64,000 nt of DNA, from assembly GCF_005144795.1 (NCBI RefSeq), contig NZ_SWFJ01000009.1:52891-116890 (forward strand), read 5' to 3'. Made by a program: the position numbers and the translations under genes. A model generated the notes under the pieces. That model did not search any database and was not told where the DNA came from. It saw nothing but the letters and a program-made list of their open reading frames with translations. This DNA comes from Streptococcus mitis (lineage in GTDB: Bacteria; Bacillota; Bacilli; Lactobacillales; Streptococcaceae). This document shows, piece after piece, positions 56,593 through 64,000 of this stretch. Positions within the stretch are counted from its first letter, which is position 1; each line of letters opens with the position of its first letter.

Positions 56593-56628
56593 AATAAACA
56601 GCGAGATTGAAGCTCGCTGTTTATTTTT
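56593..56628. terminator. Bidirectional terminator between strH and purB
   Basis: AAACAGCGAG and CTCGCTGTTT around ATTGAAG, with T-rich sequence on both sides. Confidence 0.8.
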
Positions 56629-56631
56629 TAA

Positions 56632-57930
56632 TTAATCACCCAGTCCAAGACGGTCAAAGATATCGTCCACTCGTTTAGTGTAATAAAGAGGGTTGAAGAT
56701 TTCATCGATTTCTTCTTGTGTGAGACGTGATGTTACTTCTGGATCTGCTTCAAGAAGTGGTTTGAAATCTACTTGGTTGTCCCAAGAGTAGGCTGTTTTT
56801 GGTTGCACCAAGTCATAGGCTTGCTCACGGGTCATGCCTTTTTCAATCAAGGTCAACATGGCACGTTGGCTAAAGATAAGACCAAACGTAGAGTTCATGT
56901 TGCGGATCATATTTTCTGGGAAGACCGTCAAATTCTTGACAATATTTCCAAAACGGTTGAGCATGTAGTCAATCAAAATGGTCGTATCCGGTGTGATGAT
57001 GCGCTCAGCTGATGAGTGAGAGATGTCACGTTCATGCCAAAGTGCGACGTTTTCATAGGCTGTAATCATGTGACCACGGATAACACGCGCAAGACCTGTC
57101 ATGTTCTCAGAACCGATAGGGTTACGTTTGTGAGGCATTGCAGATGAACCTTTTTGTCCTTTGGCAAAGAACTCTTCCACTTCACGTTGTTCTGATTTTT
57201 GAAGACCACGGATCTCAGTCGCCATACGCTCGATAGAAGTTGCGATGCTAGCAAGTACTGCAAAGTACTCAGCGTGAAGGTCACGAGGAAGCACCTGTGT
57301 AGAGATTTCTTGAGCACGGATACCAAGCTTGTCGCAGACGTATTGCTCTACGAATGGTGGGATGTTGGCGAAGTTTCCAACCGCACCAGAGATTTTACCA
57401 GCCTCAACACCAGCAGCTGCATGCTCGAAACGCTCGATATTGCGCTTCATTTCGCTATACCAAGTCGCCAATTTAAGACCAAAGGTTGTAGGTTCAGCGT
57501 GCACACCGTGGGTACGACCCATCATGATGGTGAACTTGTGCTCCTTAGCCTTATCAGCGATGATGTTGGTGAAGTTTTCAAGGTCACGACGGATGATGTC
57601 GTTGGCCTGCTTGTATAGGTAACCGTAGGCCGTATCTACCACGTCGGTAGAGGTCAAACCATAGTGAACCCACTTGCGCTCTTCACCAAGAGTTTCAGAA
57701 ACCGCACGTGTGAAAGCAACCACATCGTGACGAGTCTCTTGCTCAATCTCCAAAATACGGTCGATGTCAAAGTCCGCCTTCTCGCGAATCAAAGCCACAT
57801 CTTCCTTAGGAATTTCCCCCAACTCAGCCCATGCCTCGTCAGCTAAGATTTCCACCTCAAGCCAAGCACGGTATTTATTTTCTTCACTCCAAATGTTCGC
57901 CATTTCAGGGCGAGAGTAACGGTCGATCAT
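56632..57930 (-). CDS. purB: Adenylosuccinate lyase
   Basis: 432 residues. The fumarase/aspartase superfamily signature [15 protein letters not shown] is present, along with [14 protein letters not shown]. It catalyses two fumarate-releasing steps of purine synthesis (SAICAR and adenylosuccinate cleavage). Its AAGGAG ribosome site begins 4 bases before the stop of an inserted gene, so the ATPase pair upstream and purB are probably on one RNA. Confidence 0.96.
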   Translation of the reverse strand: MIDRYSRPEMANIWSEENKYRAWLEVEILADEAWAELGEIPKEDVALIREKADFDIDRILEIEQETRHDVVAFTRAVSETLGEERKWVHYGLTSTDVVDTAYGYLYKQANDIIRRDLENFTNIIADKAKEHKFTIMMGRTHGVHAEPTTFGLKLATWYSEMKRNIERFEHAAAGVEAGKISGAVGNFANIPPFVEQYVCDKLGIRAQEISTQVLPRDLHAEYFAVLASIATSIERMATEIRGLQKSEQREVEEFFAKGQKGSSAMPHKRNPIGSENMTGLARVIRGHMITAYENVALWHERDISHSSAERIITPDTTILIDYMLNRFGNIVKNLTVFPENMIRNMNSTFGLIFSQRAMLTLIEKGMTREQAYDLVQPKTAYSWDNQVDFKPLLEADPEVTSRLTQEEIDEIFNPLYYTKRVDDIFDRLGLGD

Positions 57931-57948
57931 GTTGTTATTTCTCCTTAA

Positions 57949-59028
57949 TTATATACGTACTTTACTCAATGAACATGCAAAAGTATAAATTTTTTTAATT
58001 AAATTATTATAATCTGCTACCAAATAATCAGGAATTTCCTTAAATAAATCTATTAGATTTTCATCTTGTGCCACGTCTGTGACATCAATTAACAAGCTAA
58101 ATTCTTTAGTGTATAACTTTTTTTTAGCAAATTGTGTTAATGCTTGCTTTCCAATACTTTTCATACTATTAGTTAGACATAATTCATCTTTGACTTCAGA
58201 ATTTTTATCATATCTCATTGATTTATTTTTGTCAGATAGCTTCACAAATGCTAAATATTCTTCCTTCTTAGTTTTCTCGAAGCTTTTCAAATGACGTAGT
58301 GTAATTTTTTTACTAGATGAGAACTCTGAATATTCCAGATATAAACTCGGTAAAATTAAATTTTCTTTTTCTCTGACATTTAAAATATATAAATCAGAAA
58401 TCGTGGACGATTTTGCTAATTCCTGCCACCTACTCAAAACTTGTCCTGAAGTACCGCCAATCTCATCATCCATATTTTTTTTGTCGCTATCGACAATGCA
58501 TAAAACAACCTTCTTGCTATTAATTCGTCTCTCTAATAACTCGCTGGTACCACACCCTGCACCATTATCAATTTCAAAAGACAACCTAACTTCATCTTTA
58601 AATAATTCAGGGTAGTGACCGAAATGCTTTGCATTATAAACCATAGACAAATAAAATTCACAATCTGATACATTTTCAGAAAGAAGCCAACATTGTGTTA
58701 ACTCTCGATCGAAATAGGAGATATTGATTTTTACCACTCTTGGTTCCTTTTCAAATGAAATGCTATACTCATCTAATCCAACTTCGACATACTGTTGAAC
58801 TTGAGTACGAAGAGCACTAATATTCTGTCGTTGAACTTTATAATATTCGATTGCTTTTCTAATATTTGTATTATCCTCAAATAAAGGAATTAAATTGTCC
58901 TCCAATAAAATCAGATTTTCAAAATCAATTATGTGCTTTCCTCTATAAAAAGAGTCTAACAAATATTCTATAGAGTCTTTATATTTTTCTGCCTCTTGCA
59001 ATACTTCTTCATTTATTAGAAAAATCAT
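57949..59028 (-). CDS. TOPRIM-like effector candidate paired with an ATPase
   Basis: 359 residues, no full-length family recognised. Three segments fit a TOPRIM/OLD-type nuclease: E118 and D122 in LLSENVSDCEFY, D180-S-D182-K-K after hydrophobic VVLCIV, and R219-E-K-E222-N223 (cf. the REIEN motif of OLD-like proteins). The first 110 residues are helical with FEKEPRVVKINISYF strands. It follows the ATPase gene by 12 bases with AGAGGTCG as site, so the two form one unit. The arrangement resembles defence pairs such as PARIS or OLD-based systems. Nuclease activity is inferred, not shown. Confidence 0.6.
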   Translation of the reverse strand: MIFLINEEVLQEAEKYKDSIEYLLDSFYRGKHIIDFENLILLEDNLIPLFEDNTNIRKAIEYYKVQRQNISALRTQVQQYVEVGLDEYSISFEKEPRVVKINISYFDRELTQCWLLSENVSDCEFYLSMVYNAKHFGHYPELFKDEVRLSFEIDNGAGCGTSELLERRINSKKVVLCIVDSDKKNMDDEIGGTSGQVLSRWQELAKSSTISDLYILNVREKENLILPSLYLEYSEFSSSKKITLRHLKSFEKTKKEEYLAFVKLSDKNKSMRYDKNSEVKDELCLTNSMKSIGKQALTQFAKKKLYTKEFSLLIDVTDVAQDENLIDLFKEIPDYLVADYNNLIKKIYTFACSLSKVRI

Positions 59029-59040
59029 AAATATCGACCT

Positions 59041-60609
59041 CTATAAAAAACCTATCGGCCATTTGGCAATAATACCATTTTTGTCATAGCGTGTTTGTAC
59101 AATTTTTTTCTTAGATTCATTGCTGTTAACCAAAAATAAATTAAAGTTATCCTCAGGTATTAAATCTGGATTTTCATAATGACTACGTTCTATAAGTTCT
59201 CCAATACGATTAATTATTGTTACACTATGTGTTTCAATAATAAAATTTATATTATCTGCTTCAACTACTAAATTAAATAATAAATCTGCAAATTGAGCCT
59301 GCATTTTAGGATGCAGGTGTAATTCTGGCTGTTCAATTATTATAACTTTTTGACTCGTCTTCTTATCCATGAAACCAAGTGAAAAATCATTCCCAAAATT
59401 CTCGTTCTTTCGTTCTTCTTGCCAGAGCATTAAAAGTATAGGTAAAAATTGAGAATAGCCAAATCCTGTATCAGCTAGATTATAAAATTCATTATCAATT
59501 AACACTTCAATCGAAGTATTCCCTCCTTGAGTAGTAGCTCGATATTTTGTTTTAAAATGTTCCATTGTCCAATCTTGCCACTTTTGCTCCAATTCGGAAT
59601 TTGAATTCATATAATCTAGAATCATAGGAACATTAGTTCCCATAGGATCAACTTCCTCTACCGAAAGCCCCTGAACCCTGTAATATCTTTCGGCAGTAGC
59701 TCTTATTGGTGCAATATAAATTGTATCTTTAAAATAGTCAGAAATAATCCGATTCATATTTCTAATTAACTTCACAGATACGACTATATCAATATAATTA
59801 TATAAATTATCTAGATTAGAGGCTTCATTACTTAAAAATTTATCTCGAATTGTTTTTGGAACTTCTGATGCAGAAAGCTTTTGAAAAAGAAAATTCTTAT
59901 CTTGAGAATAACTAATCCTATCAAAAATTTTTTCCCATGTATTCACACCTATTCTTTTATTAGTGTTTTCTTGCAAAAGTTTTATAATTTTATCTATGTA
60001 ATGATACTCGATAGAAACTTTTTTTACTTCATGTTTAACTGCCAAAGAGGGTAAAAGAGGATATTCCGACTTCACAGGGATGATATCAATATTATCAACA
60101 CATTTTTCTCCATGAATCACTTTTCCGTTTAAAATATCAAACTCTATCTTTCGAGAGTCAAAAAAGAATTTCAGCTTCGAGAATTCATTTTTTAAAATAG
60201 TAACTTCAACTTTCTCAAAATCTATCTCTATTTTCTTTCCAAACCATCCAAAAAAATCAATATTATTATTAAAATAATGATTATATTTAGGATAATCCTT
60301 TAACAAATCGGATATTAACTTACTTGAAATTTCAATTTTTTGATTAAATTCTAAAGTAAAGGTAAGGCCTTCATCTCGATTCTTTTTATTTATAGATTCA
60401 TCGTAACTCCCAAAATCAACTCCATCTTTAGCATACCACAAAATGGGAGAGCTACTTTTTTGCAAAATAGTTTGCTTAATTAAAGGGAAAAAACGTAAGA
60501 TTGAACTTTTCCCCGTGCCATTAGCTCCTATAAAAAAATTGCATTTATTAATTTGAATATTCTGAGAATCTTCAATAGATCTTAAATTTTTTATGCGTAT
60601 ACTCTTCAT
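59041..60609 (-). CDS. AAA15/OLD-type ATPase (DUF3696-like C-terminus)
   Basis: 522 residues of the SMC/ABC-like AAA15 class. Walker A GANGTGKS at 28-35; a signature-like segment DTGFGYSQFLPILL; Walker B VIIEQPELHLHP; H-loop FIIETHSVTIINRI; and a C-terminal KNGIIAKWPIGFL as in DUF3696 proteins. ATPases like this act as sensors in two-gene defence systems. GAGGGAG precedes the ATG. It is inserted between purK and the effector/purB on the same strand. Confidence 0.8.
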   Translation of the reverse strand: MKSIRIKNLRSIEDSQNIQINKCNFFIGANGTGKSSILRFFPLIKQTILQKSSSPILWYAKDGVDFGSYDESINKKNRDEGLTFTLEFNQKIEISSKLISDLLKDYPKYNHYFNNNIDFFGWFGKKIEIDFEKVEVTILKNEFSKLKFFFDSRKIEFDILNGKVIHGEKCVDNIDIIPVKSEYPLLPSLAVKHEVKKVSIEYHYIDKIIKLLQENTNKRIGVNTWEKIFDRISYSQDKNFLFQKLSASEVPKTIRDKFLSNEASNLDNLYNYIDIVVSVKLIRNMNRIISDYFKDTIYIAPIRATAERYYRVQGLSVEEVDPMGTNVPMILDYMNSNSELEQKWQDWTMEHFKTKYRATTQGGNTSIEVLIDNEFYNLADTGFGYSQFLPILLMLWQEERKNENFGNDFSLGFMDKKTSQKVIIIEQPELHLHPKMQAQFADLLFNLVVEADNINFIIETHSVTIINRIGELIERSHYENPDLIPEDNFNLFLVNSNESKKKIVQTRYDKNGIIAKWPIGFL

Positions 60610-60779
60610 ATGAGATTACTCCCTCTCTTTTTATAATATCAATTAATGGATAAAGCTGAATTCATTCCCAAATATAAATCGTATATATCAAGAAATCTAC
60701 TAAGGGGAAGCAGTAGTTCACCCTTTACATGATATTTTTATACATAAGAATTAACTATAGTTCGAGTCATAGGCCTTAC

Positions 60780-61871
60780 CTAAAAATCAATCCCTTTCCC
60801 GAACTCAATTACACTATCCGGCACATCACTAAACAAAGTCACATGTCCCATCTTGCGGTTGTGCTTCGCTTCTATTTTACCATACATGTGGAGGTGGGCG
60901 CTCGGATTTTCTGTGACATATTTTTCAGCAGCCTCGACATGCTGGCCGAGGACATTGAGCATGACGGCTGAGGCATGCAGGTGGATAGCTGGCAATGGTG
61001 CTCCGAGAACACCTAAGATATGAGTATCAAACTGGGAGAAGTCACAGGCTTCGATCGAGTAGTGGCCTGAGTTATGTGGACGTGGCGCGATTTCGTTGAC
61101 AATGATGTCATCAGCTGTCGCAAACATTTCCACGCAAAGCGTTCCAGACAGATTAAGCTGTTCTGCGATTCGCACCGCCATGGCTTTGGCTTTATCAGCC
61201 AGACTTTCTGAAATGCGGGCTGGTACGATGGTCTTAGATAGGATGTTGTTACGGTGAATATTTTCCTGAACCGGGAAAACTGTTACATCCTTGCCATTTC
61301 CTGACACGATGACAGAGATCTCAAGGTCAAAGTTGACGAATTCCTCCAAAACGCAGTCGGCTGAATCTGCTAGTGCATAGGCTTCTTCCAAATCGTCTGC
61401 TGAACGAATAACCTTTTGACCATGGCCATCGTAGCCACCTGTCGCAGTCTTGAGAACATAGTTTTTAGAAAGGTCGATATCTATCAAATCTTGGCTTGAG
61501 GTTACAACCTTGTAAGGAGCCACCGTTACTTGAGCCTTGTTTGAGAGAAAGTCTTTTTCAAAAATGCGGTTTTGTGAAATACGAAGCAGGTCGGTACCTT
61601 GAGGGAGTTGTCCATCCTTGATGACCGCATCCAGACCGTCAGCATCGACATTCTCAAATTCATAGGTCAGAACATCGCAACGCTCCGCCAACTGACGGAG
61701 AGCGTCCACATCATTATAAGGAGCCACTATGATTTCCGCTACGCGAGAGGCCGGGCAATCCGTCGCAGGATCTAGCGCGATAACCTTGTGCCCCATGTAG
61801 ATAGCAGAAATGGCCATCATCTGCCCCAACTGACCCCCACCGATAATTCCGATTGTTTTAGATGAGCTCAT
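60780..61871 (-). CDS. purK: N5-carboxyaminoimidazole ribonucleotide synthase
   Basis: 363 residues. The ATP-grasp enzyme starts [18 protein letters not shown] and has [16 protein letters not shown] and [16 protein letters not shown]. It carboxylates AIR using ATP and bicarbonate. Its start overlaps the end of purE by 14 bases. Confidence 0.97.
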   Translation of the reverse strand: MSSSKTIGIIGGGQLGQMMAISAIYMGHKVIALDPATDCPASRVAEIIVAPYNDVDALRQLAERCDVLTYEFENVDADGLDAVIKDGQLPQGTDLLRISQNRIFEKDFLSNKAQVTVAPYKVVTSSQDLIDIDLSKNYVLKTATGGYDGHGQKVIRSADDLEEAYALADSADCVLEEFVNFDLEISVIVSGNGKDVTVFPVQENIHRNNILSKTIVPARISESLADKAKAMAVRIAEQLNLSGTLCVEMFATADDIIVNEIAPRPHNSGHYSIEACDFSQFDTHILGVLGAPLPAIHLHASAVMLNVLGQHVEAAEKYVTENPSAHLHMYGKIEAKHNRKMGHVTLFSDVPDSVIEFGKGIDF

Positions 61872-62349
61872 TTGTCGACTCCTCTGCGATTTTTCCTTGT
61901 TCTTCTGCGAAAACTGCCAAAGCTGTCGCGATAGCCTGATCCTCTACTGACAGGAGACGGAGGGCAAAGAGAGCCGCATTGGTCGCACCTGCTTCACCGA
62001 TAGCCATTGTCGCAACAGGCACACCACCCGGCATCTGTACGATAGAGTAGAGCGAGTCCACGCCACTAAGAGCACGAGATTTGACGGGCACTCCAATGAC
62101 AGGAAGGGTTGTTTTGGCAGCTACCATTCCTGGCAAATGGGCTGCGCCTCCAGCACCCGCGATAATGACCTTGATACCACGGCTACGGGCTTCTTCTGCA
62201 TGTTTGAACATGAGATCAGGTGTGCGATGGGCAGAGACAACCTTCTTCTCGTAGGCTACACCGAAGCGGTCTAGGACTTCAGCGGTTTTTTGCATGGTTG
62301 CCCAGTCTGATTTTGAGCCCATGATGATGGAAATAATTGGTTTAGTCAT
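61858..62349 (-). CDS. purE: N5-CAIR mutase, catalytic subunit
   Basis: 163 residues from [16 protein letters not shown], chosen for AAGGAAAA ahead; longer starts are upstream of this. The PurE class I motifs [15 protein letters not shown] and [11 protein letters not shown] are clear. It moves the carboxyl group of N5-CAIR to C4. Confidence 0.97.
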   Translation of the reverse strand: MTKPIISIIMGSKSDWATMQKTAEVLDRFGVAYEKKVVSAHRTPDLMFKHAEEARSRGIKVIIAGAGGAAHLPGMVAAKTTLPVIGVPVKSRALSGVDSLYSIVQMPGGVPVATMAIGEAGATNAALFALRLLSVEDQAIATALAVFAEEQGKIAEESTNELI

Positions 62350-62389
62350 AATTTTTCCTTTTTTCTTCTTTTTTGATAATGGTCTTAGG

Positions 62390-62490
62390 TGGTGGGGACG
62401 GAAGCAAACCTTCGGTTTCATTCCTAAACTTTGAGCCTAGGGTCTCAAAGTTTCCCTAGACCAGAACAGATACTGTTCTGGTCTTTTCAC
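62390..62490. other. Hairpin-rich spacer between purD and purE
   Basis: Three inverted repeats in a row: GAAGCAAACC/GGTTTCATTCC-like, AAACTTTGAG/CTCAAAGTTT and GACCAGAACAG/CTGTTCTGGTC. The last is followed by TTTTC on the plus strand only. They may tune purE expression or protect an RNA end. Confidence 0.5.
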
Positions 62491-62541
62491 CACGGAGACC
62501 ATTATCGGGTTCAGCGACTTCGTCGCGTTATCCTTATATCT

Positions 62542-63804
62542 TTACTTAATTGCCTTGCTTCCGATATCTGTTCGGTAGAAGAGGCCTTCTGTGTTTTGTT
62601 GGGCGAGTTGGCTGTAGATGATGTCTTGAGCTTCTTTGACGGTGTCGGCTGTGGTGACCAGCATATAGACACGTCCGCCGTTTGATAGCAGTGCTCTGCT
62701 ATTGTCCGCAAACTTAGCTCCGGCATAGTAGGTGATGATATCACCCTCTGTCTTAGCTGGCAACTTGACGCCTTTTTCATAGTCTAGCGGATAACCATTG
62801 GATGCGACAACTACACCCAGAGTCACACCCTTATCTGTCCACGTAATGTTTGGCTCCTTGCCATCGAGGATATCCGTAATATTTTGTGCAAAATCAGAAG
62901 TTAATCGAGGCAGAATAATCTGAGTTTCTGGATCTCCGAAGCGAGCGTTGAACTCGATGACCTTAGGTCCATCATCTGTCAAGATAAGACCTGCGTAAAG
63001 GACCCCCAGATAAGGGCGACCTTCTTTAATCATCCCTTCTAGGACTGGCTTGACAATAGTCTTAACCGCTGTATCAACTACACTCTGTGGTAAGTGTGGA
63101 ACTGGCGCATAGGCACCCATACCACCCGTGTTAGGCCCTTTGTCGCCATCGTAGGCACGTTTGTGGTCCTGAGCCGTTGGCATGATGTAGAACTTGTCGC
63201 CATTGACAAAGGCAAAGAGAGAGAACTCTTCTCCAGCCAGAAACTCCTCGATAACCACACGCGCACCTGAGTCACCAAATTTATTGTCCAAAAGCATCTC
63301 GTGAGCTGCTTCGACTGCTTGCTCGACTGTCTCAGCAACGACAACACCCTTCCCAAGGGCCAAACCATCCGCCTTGACCACGATAGGAGCCCCCTGCTTT
63401 TCGATATAGGCCTTGGCTTCCTCAAAGTCCGAGAATGTGCCATAGGCTGCTGTCGGAACGCCATATTTGACCATGATTTCCTTGGCAAAATCCTTGGACC
63501 ACTCCAGCTCAGCTGCCAATCTTGTCGGACCAAAGGCTTTGAGACCAGCTGCATGGAAATCATCCACGATACCAGCCGCCAGGGCGTCATCTGGACCGAT
63601 AAAAGTCCAAACAACATCGTTGGCTTTTGCAAACTCAATCAATTTATAATGTTCGGAAATAGAGATATTTACCAATTCCAAACCATCCAGAGTCATACCA
63701 TCATTCCCAGGAGCAACAAAAACCTTTTCAACGCTTTTTGACTCAAGCAACTTCTTAGCAATCGCATGCTCACGACCACCCGAACCGACAACAAGCAGTT
63801 TCAT
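62542..63804 (-). CDS. purD: Phosphoribosylamine-glycine ligase (GARS)
   Basis: 420 residues. The ATP-grasp enzyme starts LLVVGSGGREHAIAKK and carries VIEEFLAGEEFS and VIEFNARFGDPETQ. It joins glycine to phosphoribosylamine. First of the visible minus-strand pur genes; GAGGTTGAG precedes the ATG. Confidence 0.97.
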   Translation of the reverse strand: MKLLVVGSGGREHAIAKKLLESKSVEKVFVAPGNDGMTLDGLELVNISISEHYKLIEFAKANDVVWTFIGPDDALAAGIVDDFHAAGLKAFGPTRLAAELEWSKDFAKEIMVKYGVPTAAYGTFSDFEEAKAYIEKQGAPIVVKADGLALGKGVVVAETVEQAVEAAHEMLLDNKFGDSGARVVIEEFLAGEEFSLFAFVNGDKFYIMPTAQDHKRAYDGDKGPNTGGMGAYAPVPHLPQSVVDTAVKTIVKPVLEGMIKEGRPYLGVLYAGLILTDDGPKVIEFNARFGDPETQIILPRLTSDFAQNITDILDGKEPNITWTDKGVTLGVVVASNGYPLDYEKGVKLPAKTEGDIITYYAGAKFADNSRALLSNGGRVYMLVTTADTVKEAQDIIYSQLAQQNTEGLFYRTDIGSKAIK

Positions 63805-63836
63805 TTCTCAACCTCTTTTGCGAATTATTTACTAAT

Positions 63837-63860
63837 ATTATAACATAAAAGTTCGTTTTA
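63837..63860 (-). promoter_or_regulatory. purD promoter with possible PurR box
   Basis: Minus strand TGTTATAAT (extended -10, box 63837-63842), preceded by AAAACGAACTTT (63849-63860), which resembles a CGAAC-type PurR box of streptococci. Only one box is clear. Confidence 0.4.
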
Positions 63861-63873
63861 ATCTTGTTTTATT

Positions 63874-64000
63874 GGCTCTATAATATTCGTAGTGGGTAAA
63901 TCCCCTATAGATATTATGGAGCCTATTTTTGTGTAGAAAAAAAGTCCCATATGACCTATAATGAAAAGCGACTAAACAACTCATTAGAAAGAATCATATG
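63874..64000 (+). mobile_element. Left end of an IS element, ISL3/IS1167-like, partial
   Basis: GGCTCTATAATATTCGTAGT begins an inverted repeat whose other arm, CTATAGATATTATGGAGCC, lies at 63910-63928. A -10-like TATAAT at 63958-63963 and an ATG at 63998-64000 follow, consistent with the start of a transposase gene beyond the window. The family assignment is from memory of pneumococcal IS1167 ends. Confidence 0.45.

Overview
The window is low-GC Firmicute DNA from the Streptococcus mitis/pneumoniae group. The evidence is the rpsD, TCS08-like sensor/regulator and pavB order, the strH, bgaC and galactosamine-type PTS block next to purB/K/E/D, the YSIRK and LPxTG surface proteins, and RUP-like repeats. 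The species cannot be fixed from this sequence alone. Almost all core genes lie on the minus strand.

Layout. 1-6.4 kb: the start of hsdS (cut by the window edge), hsdR, telA and xpaC, all minus. 6.5-7.1 kb: an Fst-type toxin with its antisense RNA, then a candidate structured RNA. 7.1-27.1 kb: an accretion hotspot at the 3' end of rpsD. It holds four small unknown genes, a dead integrase, a phage satellite of about 9 kb (cI/Cro switch, replication genes, ArpU-like regulator, minor capsid-like gene, intact tyrosine integrase), a cargo gene with a deaminase-like C-terminus, and a cluster of lipoproteins and Ser-rich membrane proteins. 27.1-35 kb: core rpsD, a two-component system, pavB, trkA/trkH potassium uptake and a nucleoside phosphorylase. 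35-44.7 kb: a TetR-controlled ABC exporter, decayed genes, a VTC/DUF4956/beta-helix lipoprotein group, an acetyltransferase, a VOC protein and galM. 45-56.6 kb: a host-glycan block (agaS, PTS IIA-IID-IIC-IIB, bgaC, gntR regulator, strH). 56.6-63.8 kb: purB, a two-gene ATPase/TOPRIM-like insertion, purK, purE and purD. The right edge enters an IS-like end.

How the parts work together. StrH and BgaC trim GlcNAc and galactose from host glycans; the PTS, AgaS and GalM take up and process the sugars. CcpA (cre) sites and a GntR regulator are visible. The two-component system lies directly downstream of pavB and probably controls it. The satellite uses the last codons of rpsD as its attachment site and supplies a replacement rpsD end.

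The best candidates for undescribed biology are: (1) the ATPase plus TOPRIM-like pair inside the pur genes; (2) the deaminase-motif cargo protein in the satellite hotspot; (3) an N-terminal domain of HsdR that is visibly homologous to the C-terminus of the neighbouring XpaC; (4) the paralogous membrane-protein cluster with a shared N-terminal domain; and (5) several short promoter-to-terminator transcripts with no assigned family. All homology statements come from reading the sequence, not from database searches.
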